Positions 26,588-35,658 of a DNA stretch of 64,000 nt are shown piece by piece. Under the pieces are notes generated by a model. The model searched no databases. It was given only the letters and a program-made list of their open reading frames with translations, and was not told the DNA's origin. The translations under genes and the position numbers were made by a program. Every line of letters begins with the position of its first letter. Position 1 is the stretch's first letter. Source of the stretch: Burkholderia sp052045245 (GTDB lineage: Bacteria > Pseudomonadota > Gammaproteobacteria > Burkholderiales > Burkholderiaceae). The stretch spans positions 1 through 64,000 of the forward strand of contig NZ_JBQEON010000025.1 in assembly GCF_052045245.1 (NCBI RefSeq). The letters run 5' to 3'.

Positions 26588-27244
26588 ATGATGGTCACGC
26601 AAGCTCATACGCTGGAAGGGACGGCTGCACTTCTCGATGTCGAGACGGAGGAAGCGCTGCGCAGCGCCGTCGGCGCGGCGACCATGCTCGGCCCCGATCG
26701 CGCGCGCGCGCTGCTCAGGCTGTCGGACGAGCAATTGGGGCACTTGTTCAAGGTCGGCATCGAGCAGGTCATCGATCTGGCCGGCACGATCACATTCGGC
26801 ATCGCCGCTGCGGCGACGCGCGACAGGAAGCCAACCGGCGGGAAGAAGCGGGGGGGCGGAGTCGTCGCCGCCGATCTGGAGCGGCAGGTGCAGGCGGAAC
26901 GGCGCATGCTGGTCGCCGACGGCAACCTGCTGCCCGCCGCGCAGACATGGGCCGGCCTCGGCATGACGCGGCAGGCGCTCAGCAAGGCTGTGGCGTCCGG
27001 TCGGATCTTCGCGGTCGATGTCGGCGCCGCCCAGTACTATCCGGCCTTCTATCTGACGGGAGACATCGATCGCAAGACGTTGGGCAGGGTGACCCAATGC
27101 CTCGGCAGTTTGCCGGGATGGAGCAAATGGCAGTTCTTCACGACGCCGAAGGCGTCCCTCGGCAACGTTACGCCTCTCGTCGCGCTGTCGCACGGGAAGG
27201 TGGACGGGGTCGAGCGCGCCGCCATGGCGTTTGCCGAGCGCTAG
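26588..27244 (+). CDS. Putative antitoxin of a RES-type toxin-antitoxin pair
   Basis: This 218-residue protein is not assigned to a family by eye. A middle segment (AAQTWAGLGMTRQALSKAVA, then RIFAVDVG) resembles a helix-turn-helix. The C-terminal NVTPLVALSHGKVDGVERAA has the pattern of the DUF2384/Xre-MbcA-ParS toxin-binding domain, where a 'TP..AL..G..' helix contacts the toxin. It ends 15 bases before a RES-domain gene, the usual order for Xre-RES modules. At 218 residues it is longer than typical ~150-residue Xre antitoxins. AGGAGG precedes ATG 26588; ATG 26591 is also possible. Confidence 0.7.
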   Translation: MMVTQAHTLEGTAALLDVETEEALRSAVGAATMLGPDRARALLRLSDEQLGHLFKVGIEQVIDLAGTITFGIAAAATRDRKPTGGKKRGGGVVAADLERQVQAERRMLVADGNLLPAAQTWAGLGMTRQALSKAVASGRIFAVDVGAAQYYPAFYLTGDIDRKTLGRVTQCLGSLPGWSKWQFFTTPKASLGNVTPLVALSHGKVDGVERAAMAFAER

Positions 27245-27259
27245 GAGGCATGATTGCTG

Positions 27260-27847
27260 ATGGCACCAGGGGAACATTTCGCGCGCGCGACACTGGTGAC
27301 TCGCGAAGTTGCGCCGGCGGCGCTGGTGCGCATCTCGCGATACGCGACCGGCGAGCCATACTTCGGGAAGTCGGGCGGCAATCGCTTCGACGATCCGCGC
27401 AAGCGGCGGAGGTACGGCACGCGCTACTTCGGCTTCGATCTGCATTGCGCATTCGCCGAGACGGTGCTGCATGACGAAGTCGCCGATCTGCGGCTGGGCG
27501 GTTTTCCGCTCGTGACGACCGAACTCGATCGCTACGTACTTTCATTTGACGGCGTGCCGCTGACCGTGGCCGTTCTGCATGGCTTGCCGCTGAAAAACCT
27601 CGGTGGCGACGGCGCGTTGTCGACCACCGTGCCGTACGACGTTCCGCAACAGTGGTCGCTTGCCGTCCACCGGCATCACCGTCGCGTCGACGGATTTCTG
27701 TACATGTCGCGCCATCTCAATACGTCGGAAGCGCTCGTGCTCTTCGATCGTGCCGGGCCCAAGCTCTCGCTCGGGAACGCCGTTCCGTTCCGGCGCCACC
27801 CCGATGCGCTCCGCGTATTGCGGGACTTCAACGTGCTGCTGCGTTGA
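27260..27847 (+). CDS. RES-domain toxin, NAD+ phosphorylase-like
   Basis: This 195-residue protein carries the RES fold: Arg42 in NRFDDP, a Tyr in RYFGFD, Glu67 in CAFAETVLHDE and Ser150 in LYMSRHLNTSEALVLFD. RES toxins such as MbcT and ParT deplete NAD+ or ADP-ribosylate targets in the cytoplasm. AGGAGG at 27243-27248 lies 11 bases before this ATG; an in-frame TTG at 27254 is better spaced and could be the real start. It is paired with the upstream putative antitoxin. Confidence 0.85.
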   Translation: MAPGEHFARATLVTREVAPAALVRISRYATGEPYFGKSGGNRFDDPRKRRRYGTRYFGFDLHCAFAETVLHDEVADLRLGGFPLVTTELDRYVLSFDGVPLTVAVLHGLPLKNLGGDGALSTTVPYDVPQQWSLAVHRHHRRVDGFLYMSRHLNTSEALVLFDRAGPKLSLGNAVPFRRHPDALRVLRDFNVLLR

Positions 27848-27902
27848 GTTGCGTTGCGCGTACGGCAACGAGCGTCAAGCCCCATGCCCCATGCGTTGCG
27901 GC

Positions 27903-29117
27903 TTACGCCGCCGCGCCACTCCCCGCGACCCGCGCCTGCCGCTGGTACAGCACCATCGACAGCGCGACGCCCGCCGCAGCCGCCATCGCCGCGAACAGGA
28001 ACACCTGCGGATAACCGAACGCACCGGCCACATAGCCGGCGAGCGGGCCGGTGATGCCGAGCGACAGGTCGAGGAACACCGAATACGCGGACAGCGCCGC
28101 GCCGCGGCTTGCCGGCGGCACGAGCGCGACGGCCTCGACGCCGAGCGCCGGGAAGATCAGCGCGAAGCCGAAGCCGGTCAGCGCGGCACCGACGAGCGCG
28201 ACGTGCGGCACGGGCGCGAGCCACAGCAGCACGAGGCCCGAGCATTCGAACGCGAACGACACGATCGCGACGCGGAAGCCGCCGTGGGTCTTGATCGTGT
28301 TCGCGAACAGCAGGCGCGCGCCGATGAACAGCGTGCCGAACACGGTCAGCGACAGCGCGGCGTTGGGCCAGTGGCGCGCCGCGTAGTACAGCGTGACGAA
28401 GGTCGCGATCGAGCCGAAGCCGGCCGAGCCGAGCGCGAGGCCGAGGCCGTGCGGCAGCACGCGCGTGAACACGCTCGCATACGACATCCGTTCGCCGTGC
28501 ACGAGCGGCACGGAGTCGATCAGGCGGGCGAGGTAGAAGCCGATCGCGGCGAGCGCGATCACGATCACGCCGATCAGTGCCGGATTCAGCGTATGCGCGA
28601 TCGCGACGCCGACCGGTGCGCCGAGTGCGAGCGCGCCGTAGGTCGCGATGCCGTTCCACGAGATCACCTTCGCGTTGTGTGCGACGCCGACCCGGCCGAT
28701 ACCCCACAGGATCGCCCCGGTGCCGCACAGGCTTTCGCCGACGCCGAGCACGAGCCGGCTCGCGACCAGCAGCACGAGACTCGCGACCGGCCAGTGCGCC
28801 AGCAGCAGCGCGACGAGCAGCAACACGCCCGACACGCCGCAGCCGATCAGCCCGCGCAGCACCGTCTGCTTCGGCCCGAGCGTGTCGGCGAAGCGCCCGG
28901 CGAGCGGGCGCGACGCGAGCGTCGCGAAATACTGGACGCTGATCGCGCCGCCCGCGACGATCGCCGAAAAGCCGAGGTCGTCGTGGACGAAGCCCGGCAG
29001 CACGGCGAGCGGCAGGCCGATGGTCAGGTAGCAGATGAACGTGAAACAGACGACGGACACGATTTGCAGCGTGACGGCAGCGCCGCTGCGCGGCGGTGTG
29101 GCGGAATCGGATGACAT
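27903..29117 (-). CDS. MFS transporter, YhhS/YfcJ-like
   Basis: This 404-residue permease has 12 membrane segments. It starts VVCFTFICYLTIGLPLAVLPGFVHDDLG, and the ASRPLAGRFADTLGPKQTVL motif-A loop matches the YhhS/YfcJ (UPF0226) MFS group. These have been linked to broad efflux, but the substrate is not known. ATG 29117 was chosen; a longer frame extends upstream without similarity. Confidence 0.88.
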   Translation of the reverse strand: MSSDSATPPRSGAAVTLQIVSVVCFTFICYLTIGLPLAVLPGFVHDDLGFSAIVAGGAISVQYFATLASRPLAGRFADTLGPKQTVLRGLIGCGVSGVLLLVALLLAHWPVASLVLLVASRLVLGVGESLCGTGAILWGIGRVGVAHNAKVISWNGIATYGALALGAPVGVAIAHTLNPALIGVIVIALAAIGFYLARLIDSVPLVHGERMSYASVFTRVLPHGLGLALGSAGFGSIATFVTLYYAARHWPNAALSLTVFGTLFIGARLLFANTIKTHGGFRVAIVSFAFECSGLVLLWLAPVPHVALVGAALTGFGFALIFPALGVEAVALVPPASRGAALSAYSVFLDLSLGITGPLAGYVAGAFGYPQVFLFAAMAAAAGVALSMVLYQRQARVAGSGAAA

Positions 29118-29467
29118 GGGGTCTGAACGAATGAGCGAAAACGGAACGGAAAGCGGCCAAAAACGGAATCGGGATTTTCCCATGGAACCGGTTTTCATGC
29201 AGGTACCGTTTAGTTAATCGCGACCCGTTTTATCGATGACAGCGCGCCGGCGGATCGCGCCCGGCAGGCCCGAAACGCAAGCGGGGCAATGCTCGGGAAG
29301 GCCGCCGGGCGGCCCCGGCGCTCATATCGCGGCAGTTATATGGGCCCCATGCGTGATGGGCTATGGGTTGCGGAATTTGATGGTGATAGCGTTCAAACTG
29401 TCAGAAAGACGTCGGTCGAGCGCCCCGCGCAGGCCGCCTTTGCCCCCACTTGAAGAACGATAGAGAC
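29118..29467. other. Intergenic region between MFS gene and xdhA
   Basis: This divergent region of 350 bases holds both promoters. A GGGCCCCAT...GATGGGCT partial dyad lies at about 29343-29365. No gene or terminator is evident. Confidence 0.5.
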
Positions 29468-31039
29468 ATGAGTGAGCCGATCCGCTTCTACCATCGTCAC
29501 GCGGTCCGCGAAGTCAGCGGCGCGGACGTCACCCGCACCGTGCTGCAGTACCTGCGCGAGGATGCGCACTGCACCGGCACCAAGGAAGGCTGCGCGGAAG
29601 GCGACTGCGGCGCGTGCACGGTCGTCGTCGGCGAGCTGACCGACGCGGGCACCGTCGCGTTCAAGGCCGTCAACGCGTGCATCCAGTTCCTGCCGACGCT
29701 CGACGGCAAGGCGCTGCTGACGGTGGAAGACCTGCGCCAGCCGGACGGTTCGCTGCATCCGGTGCAGCAGGCGATGGTCGATTGCCACGGCTCGCAATGC
29801 GGGTTCTGCACGCCCGGCTTCGTGATGTCGATGTGGGCGCTGTACGAGAAGCACGGCCACGAAGGCTGCGGCAGCGCGTGCGCGAAGGCGAAGGACGTGC
29901 CGACGCGCACCGAGATCGCCGATGCGCTGACCGGCAACCTGTGCCGCTGCACCGGCTATCGGCCGATCGTCGACGCGGCGGTGCAGATGTTCGACGCGAC
30001 CGGCGAAGGTGCGGCCGCCCCGGCCGCGCCGGTCGACACGGCCGCGCTCGCCCGCACGCTCGCGTCGCTCAAGCGTGACGACACGTTCGACTACACGACG
30101 ATCGACGGCGCGCGCTTCGCGGCGCCGCGCACGCTCGACGCGCTGGCCGCGCTGAAGGCCGAGCGTCCCGACGCGCGGATCCTCGCCGGCAGCACCGACA
30201 TGGGCCTGTGGGTCACCAAGCAGATGCGCCGGCTCGACGACCTGATCTACGTCGGCCAGATCGCCGAGCTGCAGAACATCGCGCACGGCGACGACTGGAT
30301 CGAAATCGGTGCGGGCGTGACGGTCGAGAAAGGGTATGCGGCCCTCGCCGGCACGTATCCGGAACTGACCGAAATGTGGAAGCGTTTCGCGTCGCTGCCG
30401 ATCCGCAACGCGGGGACGATCGGCGGCAACGTCGCGAACGGCTCGCCGATCGGCGACTCGATGCCCGGCCTGATCGCGCTCGGCGCGCGGGTGGTGCTGC
30501 GCGGCGGCGACACGGTGCGCGAACTGCCGCTCGAAGCGCTCTACACCGGCTATCAGCAAAAGGACATGGCGCCGCACGAATTCGTCGTCGGCCTGAAGGT
30601 GCCGACCCGCACCGGTGCGCGCGCGAAACTGCAGTTCCGCACCTACAAGCTGTCGAAGCGGTTCGACTCGGACATCTCGGCGGTGTGCGCGGCATTCGCG
30701 TTCATCGCGGACGGCGAGCTGATCCGCGAGCCGCGCATCGCGTTCGGCGGGATGGCCGCGACGCCGAAGCGCGCGACCCACACGGAAGCCGTGCTCGACG
30801 GCGCGCAGTGGCACGAAGCCACCGCGCAGGCCGCGATGCAGGCGCTCGAGCGCGATTACCAGCCGCTGTCCGACATGCGCGCGACGAGCGCGTACCGCCT
30901 CGATACCGCGAAGAACCTGATGTATCGATTCTGGCTGGAGACGCGCCCGCACGACCCGCTGCCGCCGCAGGCGTTGAACGTGCGCGAAGTGGCCGCTGAA
31001 GTGGCCGCTGAAGTTGCCAACGACGCGGCGCGCGTCTGA
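29468..31039 (+). CDS. xdhA: Xanthine dehydrogenase small subunit
   Basis: This 523-residue subunit carries electrons from the molybdenum site to NAD+. It has an N-terminal plant-type 2Fe-2S cluster (Cys42, Cys47 and Cys50 in GCAEGDCGACTVVVG), a second 2Fe-2S domain (SQCGFCTPGFVMS and GNLCRCTGYRPI), then a FAD-binding domain (RILAGSTDMGLWVTKQMR, GTIGGNVANGSPIGD). ATG 29468 is preceded by GAACGATAGAGA, a weak site. xdhB follows after 18 bases. Confidence 0.96.
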   Translation: MSEPIRFYHRHAVREVSGADVTRTVLQYLREDAHCTGTKEGCAEGDCGACTVVVGELTDAGTVAFKAVNACIQFLPTLDGKALLTVEDLRQPDGSLHPVQQAMVDCHGSQCGFCTPGFVMSMWALYEKHGHEGCGSACAKAKDVPTRTEIADALTGNLCRCTGYRPIVDAAVQMFDATGEGAAAPAAPVDTAALARTLASLKRDDTFDYTTIDGARFAAPRTLDALAALKAERPDARILAGSTDMGLWVTKQMRRLDDLIYVGQIAELQNIAHGDDWIEIGAGVTVEKGYAALAGTYPELTEMWKRFASLPIRNAGTIGGNVANGSPIGDSMPGLIALGARVVLRGGDTVRELPLEALYTGYQQKDMAPHEFVVGLKVPTRTGARAKLQFRTYKLSKRFDSDISAVCAAFAFIADGELIREPRIAFGGMAATPKRATHTEAVLDGAQWHEATAQAAMQALERDYQPLSDMRATSAYRLDTAKNLMYRFWLETRPHDPLPPQALNVREVAAEVAAEVANDAARV

Positions 31040-31057
31040 AGAGGGAGAACATCGAAC

Positions 31058-33421
31058 ATGAACCAGCAAGCAGAACCGTTCCTGAGCACCCTCGACCCGC
31101 AAGCCGACGCTGCGCAGGTGCACGTCTCCCGCGCACACGAATCCGCCCACCTGCACGTCAGCGGTCGCGCGACCTACACCGACGACATTCCGATCGTCGC
31201 CGGCACGCTGCACGCGGCGCTCGGGTTGTCCGCGAAGCCGCACGCGAGGATCGTGTCGATGAACTTCGACGCGGTGCGCGCGACGCCCGGCGTGGTCGCC
31301 GTGTTCACGGCCGACGACATCCCCGGCGTCAACGATTGCGGCCCGATCATCCACGACGATCCGGTGCTCGCGAAGGGCATCGTGCAGTTCGTCGGCCAGC
31401 CGATGTTCATCGTCGTCGCGACGTCGCACGAAACGGCGCGGCTCGCCGTGCGCCGCGCGAAAGTCGACTACGAGGAACTGCCCGCGATCCTGACCGCGCA
31501 GGAGGCGCGCAAGGCCGAGACCTACGTGATCCCGCCGCTGAAGCTCGCGCGCGGCGACGCGGCCGCGCGGCTCGCCGCCGCGCCGCATCGCGAGTCGGGC
31601 GAGATGCTGCTCGGCGGCCAGGAGCAGTTCTACCTGGAAGGGCAGATCGCGTACGCGGTGCCGAAGGACGACGACGGGATGCACGTGTACTGCTCGACGC
31701 AGCACCCGAGCGAAATGCAGCACCTCGTCGCGCACGTGCTCGGCGTCGCGTCGCACAACGTGCTGGTCGAATGCCGCCGGATGGGCGGCGGGTTCGGCGG
31801 CAAGGAATCGCAGTCGGGCCTCTTTGCATGCTGCGCGGCGCTCGCCGCGTGGAAGCTGCTGTGCCCGGTGAAGCTGCGTCCCGACCGCGACGACGACATG
31901 ATGATCACCGGCAAGCGGCACGACTTCCATTACCGCTTCGAGGTCGGTTACGACGACGACGGCCGCCTCGACGGCGTCGCGCTCGACATGACGTCGCGCT
32001 GCGGCTTCTCGGCCGACCTGTCGGGCCCGGTGATGACGCGCGCGGTGTGCCACTTCGACAACGCGTACTGGCTGGGCGACGTGAACATCGCCGGCTACTG
32101 CGGCAAGACCAACACGCAGTCGAACACCGCGTTCCGCGGCTTCGGCGGCCCGCAGGGCGCGTTCGCGATCGAATACATCCTCGACGACATCGCGCGCGCG
32201 CTCGGCCGCGATCCGCTCGACGTGCGCTATGCGAACCTGTACGGCAAGACCGAACGCAACGTGACGCCTTACGGGCAGACGGTCGAGGACAACGTGCTGC
32301 AGGAGCTGCTCGGCGAGCTGGAGACGACGAGCGACTACCGCGCGCGACGCGCGGGCGTGCGCGCATTCAATGCACGCAACACGGTGCTGAAGAAGGGCAT
32401 CGCGCTCACGCCGGTGAAGTTCGGCATCGCGTTCAACGTCACGCACTTCAACCAGGCCGGCGCGCTGGTGCACATCTACACGGACGGCTCGGTGCTCGTG
32501 AACCACGGCGGCACGGAGATGGGGCAGGGGCTCAACACGAAGGTCGCGCAGGTCGTCGCGCACGAGCTCGGCATCCGCTTCGGCCGGATCCGCGTGACGG
32601 CGACCGACACGAGCAAGGTCGCGAACACGTCCGCGACCGCCGCGTCGACGGGCTCCGACCTGAACGGCAAGGCCGCGCAGGACGCGGCGCGCCAGCTGCG
32701 CGAGCGGCTCGCGGTGTTCGCGGCGAAGCAGTTCGGCGACGGCAAGGTCGATGCGGCCGACGTGAAGTTCGGCAACGACGTCGTGTGGGTCGGCGGCGCG
32801 AGCGTGCCGTTCGGCGAAGTGATCGCGAAGGCGTATCTCGCGCGCGTGCAGTTGTGGTCCGACGGTTTCTACGCGACGCCGAAGCTGCACTGGGATCAGT
32901 CGAAGCTGCAGGGCCGGCCGTTCTACTACTACTCGTACGGCGCGGCCGTGTCGGAAGTCGTGATCGACACGCTGACGGGCGAGATGCGCACGCTGCGCGT
33001 CGATGCGCTGCACGACGTCGGCGCGTCGCTGAACCCGGCGCTCGACATCGGCCAGGTCGAAGGCGCGTTCATCCAGGGGATGGGCTGGCTCACGACCGAG
33101 GAGCTGTGGTGGAACGCGGGCGGCAAGCTGATGACGCACGCGCCGTCCACGTACAAGATCCCGACCGTCAACGACACGCCGCCCGAGTTCAACGTGCGGC
33201 TGTTCCAGAACCGCAACGTCGAGGACAGCATCCATCGTTCGAAGGCCGTCGGCGAGCCGCCGCTGCTGCTGCCGTTCTCGGTGTTCTTCGCGGTGCGCGA
33301 CGCGGTGGCCGCGGTGGGCGACTACCAGGTGAATCCGCCGCTCGACGCGCCGGCCACCGGCGAGTCGATCCTGCGCGCGGTGCATGCGGTGCGCGCGGCG
33401 AGTGCGGCCCGGGCAGGCTGA
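31058..33421 (+). CDS. xdhB: Xanthine dehydrogenase large (molybdopterin) subunit
   Basis: This 787-residue subunit oxidises hypoxanthine and xanthine to urate. Molybdopterin motifs are present: GGGFGGKESQ, NTAFRGFGGPQGAFAIE, GGTEMGQGLNTKVAQ and the catalytic Glu in KAVGEPPLLLPFSVFFA. GAGGGAGA precedes the ATG. It lies between xdhA and xdhC with a one-base gap before xdhC. Confidence 0.96.
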   Translation: MNQQAEPFLSTLDPQADAAQVHVSRAHESAHLHVSGRATYTDDIPIVAGTLHAALGLSAKPHARIVSMNFDAVRATPGVVAVFTADDIPGVNDCGPIIHDDPVLAKGIVQFVGQPMFIVVATSHETARLAVRRAKVDYEELPAILTAQEARKAETYVIPPLKLARGDAAARLAAAPHRESGEMLLGGQEQFYLEGQIAYAVPKDDDGMHVYCSTQHPSEMQHLVAHVLGVASHNVLVECRRMGGGFGGKESQSGLFACCAALAAWKLLCPVKLRPDRDDDMMITGKRHDFHYRFEVGYDDDGRLDGVALDMTSRCGFSADLSGPVMTRAVCHFDNAYWLGDVNIAGYCGKTNTQSNTAFRGFGGPQGAFAIEYILDDIARALGRDPLDVRYANLYGKTERNVTPYGQTVEDNVLQELLGELETTSDYRARRAGVRAFNARNTVLKKGIALTPVKFGIAFNVTHFNQAGALVHIYTDGSVLVNHGGTEMGQGLNTKVAQVVAHELGIRFGRIRVTATDTSKVANTSATAASTGSDLNGKAAQDAARQLRERLAVFAAKQFGDGKVDAADVKFGNDVVWVGGASVPFGEVIAKAYLARVQLWSDGFYATPKLHWDQSKLQGRPFYYYSYGAAVSEVVIDTLTGEMRTLRVDALHDVGASLNPALDIGQVEGAFIQGMGWLTTEELWWNAGGKLMTHAPSTYKIPTVNDTPPEFNVRLFQNRNVEDSIHRSKAVGEPPLLLPFSVFFAVRDAVAAVGDYQVNPPLDAPATGESILRAVHAVRAASAARAG

Positions 33422-33422
33422 C

Positions 33423-34091
33423 ATGAACGAACCCGCCCGTTCGCTGCGTGCCGCGTCGCATGCGGCCGTCGCCGGGTGCGACGGCGCGAGCGGCACCGTG
33501 CCGTCGCCGCCGCAGAGGTTCGCGCCAGGCACCGGCCGGCGCAACCGCGCGAGCGCGGCGGCGCCGCCGATGCACATCGTGCTGTTCGGCGCGGGGCACG
33601 TCGGTCACGCGCTCGTCACGCTGTTCGGCGCATTGCCGTGCGTCGTGCAGTGGGTCGACACGCGCGACGAGCTGTTCCCGGACGAGTGTCCGCCGAACGT
33701 GCAGCCGGAACCGACCGACATACCCGAGGCCGTCGTCGACGCGGCGCCGCCCGGTGCGTACTTCCTCGTGATGACGCATAACCACGCGCTCGACTTCGCG
33801 CTCGCCGCGCAGATCATGCGGCGGCGCGACTTCGCGTATTTCGGGATGATCGGCTCGCGCACCAAGCGCGTGAAGTTCGAGCGCCGCCTCGCCGCGCGCG
33901 GTGTCGATCCGGCACGGCTCACGGAGATGGTGTGTCCGATCGGCGTGGCCGGCATCGTCGACAAGGCGCCCGGCGCGATCGCGGTGGCCGTCTGCGCGGA
34001 ACTGCTGCAGGCCCGCTCGGGCATGCCGGTGGCCGATGCGAAAGCCACTGCGGCCGGCCGCGTGCGCGACGGCGTGAGCTGCGCGCGGTAA
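33423..34091 (+). CDS. xdhC: Xanthine dehydrogenase accessory protein, short form
   Basis: XdhC brings and sulfurates the molybdenum cofactor for XdhB. Here only the C-terminal Rossmann part is present: MHIVLFGAGHVGHALVTLFG from residue 50, then GAYFLVMTHNHALDFALAAQ, FAYFGMIGSRTKRVKFERRL and CPIGVAGIVDKAPGAIAVAV. The N-terminal XdhC/CoxI domain of normal ~330-residue proteins is missing and replaced by ~49 low-complexity Arg/Ala/Pro residues. xdhB ends at 33421, so there is no room for it in this locus. Protein length is 222 residues. Confidence 0.9.
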   Translation: MNEPARSLRAASHAAVAGCDGASGTVPSPPQRFAPGTGRRNRASAAAPPMHIVLFGAGHVGHALVTLFGALPCVVQWVDTRDELFPDECPPNVQPEPTDIPEAVVDAAPPGAYFLVMTHNHALDFALAAQIMRRRDFAYFGMIGSRTKRVKFERRLAARGVDPARLTEMVCPIGVAGIVDKAPGAIAVAVCAELLQARSGMPVADAKATAAGRVRDGVSCAR

Positions 34092-34188
34092 CGGCGCGCG
34101 GCCGATACGCTCGGCGCACGTTCGCGCGTTATTGCCTACACTGCACGGATCGCGCGGCATCGGGCCGCGCGTCTTTCGTGCAGGCACC

Positions 34189-34590
34189 ATGTCCGAACCT
34201 CAGGTCTATCTCGACGTGCTGGATGCGAGCGTCGTCGCCATCGAGCGCTGGCTGTCCGGCGTCGACACGTCACCCGCGGCACTCGACGCGATGCTCGCGC
34301 CTTTCTCCGCCGAATTCACGATGATCATGACCGACGGTCGCGCGCTCGATCGCGACGGCACGCGCGCGCTGTTCGCGAAGCTCGGCGGCGCGAAGCCGGG
34401 GCTGCGCATCACGCTGTCGGACATCCGCGTGATCGCGACCGGCGCGTCGCACGCGGTGCTTACCTATTTCGAAGCCCAGCACGCGGCGTCGGGCGCATTG
34501 CCCGCGCGTCGCACGACCGCCGTGTTCGAACGCGACGCGGCTGGCGTCGTGCGCTGGACCCATCTGCAGGAAACCTTCTGCACGGCCTGA
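34189..34590 (+). CDS. NTF2-like (SnoaL/DUF4440-type) protein
   Basis: This 133-residue protein appears to have the cone-shaped NTF2-like fold: an N-terminal helix (VVAIERWLSGVDTSPAALDAM) then FSAEFTMIMTDGRALDRDG and strand-rich HAVLTYFEAQHA and WTHLQETFC. Proteins of this kind are small-molecule binders or isomerases of mostly unknown role. It follows xdhC by 98 bases and is probably a separate unit. Confidence 0.75.
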   Translation: MSEPQVYLDVLDASVVAIERWLSGVDTSPAALDAMLAPFSAEFTMIMTDGRALDRDGTRALFAKLGGAKPGLRITLSDIRVIATGASHAVLTYFEAQHAASGALPARRTTAVFERDAAGVVRWTHLQETFCTA

Positions 34591-34644
34591 GGGGCTGCGC
34601 CGCATGATCGCGCGCGGGCCATCGCGCGCCGGTTCTGCGCCGGG

Positions 34645-35592
34645 TCAGCGCTTGCGACCGCGTGCGGCCGTCAGCTCGTCGGATACGCTCTGCATCAGCG
34701 CGCACAGCCACGCGATGTCGGTCGGGCGATCGGGCTGCGGGTGCGTGAGCAGGTAGCTCTTGATGCGGGGAAACGGCACGGGCGGCGTGACGACGACGAG
34801 CGGCAGCAACTGCGCATAGTGCGTCGCGAAGCGGCGCGTCGTCGTGAAGATCAGGTCAGACTGCAGCAGCACCTGCGGCACGATGCCGAAGTACGGCAGC
34901 GTCGTCACGATCCGCCGCGTGAGGCGGGCACGCGCGAGGCCGATCTCGATCGCGTTGCGCTTGTCGCCGGTGTACGGCGTCGGCGCGACGTGCGCGGCCG
35001 ACGCGTACGCTTCGCGGGTGAGCGGTGCGCGCGCGAGCGGATGCGCGTCGCGCATCAGGCACACGATCGTGTCGGAGAACAGGTCCTGGCGGGCGAAGTG
35101 CGGGTCGGGTTTCGGCCAGTTGCCGATCACGAGATCGAGCGCGCCCGATTCGAGCGCCTCCGCGTGATCGAGCGCGGGATTCAGCGAATCGATTTCCAGA
35201 TGCGCATGCGGTGCCGCGTCGCGAAAGCGCTCGATCAGCGTCGGCATGAAGAAATCGTTCAGGTAGTCGGGCGCCGCGACGCGGAACGTGCGGCGCGCGG
35301 ACGACGGATCGAAGTCGCCGTGCGGCGTCGCGATGAAGTCGACCTCGCGCAGCGCGCGCGATGCGGCACCGAGCAGCGATGCGCCGTACTCGGTCGGCAC
35401 CATCCCGGATTTGCCGCGCACGAGGATCGGGTCGTTCAGCGTCTCGCGCAGCTTGCGCAGCGCGGTGCTGATCGCGGGCTGCGTCTGGTTCAGCCGCAGC
35501 GCGGCCTGCGTGACGCTGCGCTCGAGCAGCAGCGTGCGCAATACGCGCACGAGCCAGATATCGAGCGAGGCGGTACGGTCGTCGTCTTCCAT
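34645..35592 (-). CDS. LysR-family transcriptional regulator
   Basis: This 315-residue LTTR has the helix-turn-helix SVTQAALRLNQTQPAISTAL then LVRGKSGMVPTEYG, and a substrate-binding domain with FRVAAPDYLNDFFMPTLIER. The acidic N-terminus and LVRTLLLERS segment resemble the NodD/LinR branch of LTTRs. It lies 66 bases downstream of the DsbA-fold isomerase gene on the same strand, so the two may be co-transcribed. Confidence 0.92.
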   Translation of the reverse strand: MEDDDRTASLDIWLVRVLRTLLLERSVTQAALRLNQTQPAISTALRKLRETLNDPILVRGKSGMVPTEYGASLLGAASRALREVDFIATPHGDFDPSSARRTFRVAAPDYLNDFFMPTLIERFRDAAPHAHLEIDSLNPALDHAEALESGALDLVIGNWPKPDPHFARQDLFSDTIVCLMRDAHPLARAPLTREAYASAAHVAPTPYTGDKRNAIEIGLARARLTRRIVTTLPYFGIVPQVLLQSDLIFTTTRRFATHYAQLLPLVVVTPPVPFPRIKSYLLTHPQPDRPTDIAWLCALMQSVSDELTAARGRKR

Positions 35593-35658
35593 CGTCGGGG
35601 GATTCGGGTGAAGCGTAACCTTACCGCAGCCGCGCGTCGCCGTGCGTGATACCGGCCA

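Noticed and set aside
29393..33577. Very long reverse-strand open frame opposite xdhABC
   Set aside because: The frame is a GC-skew shadow of the xdh genes, is Arg/Val/His-rich with no family resemblance, and the forward genes are clear.
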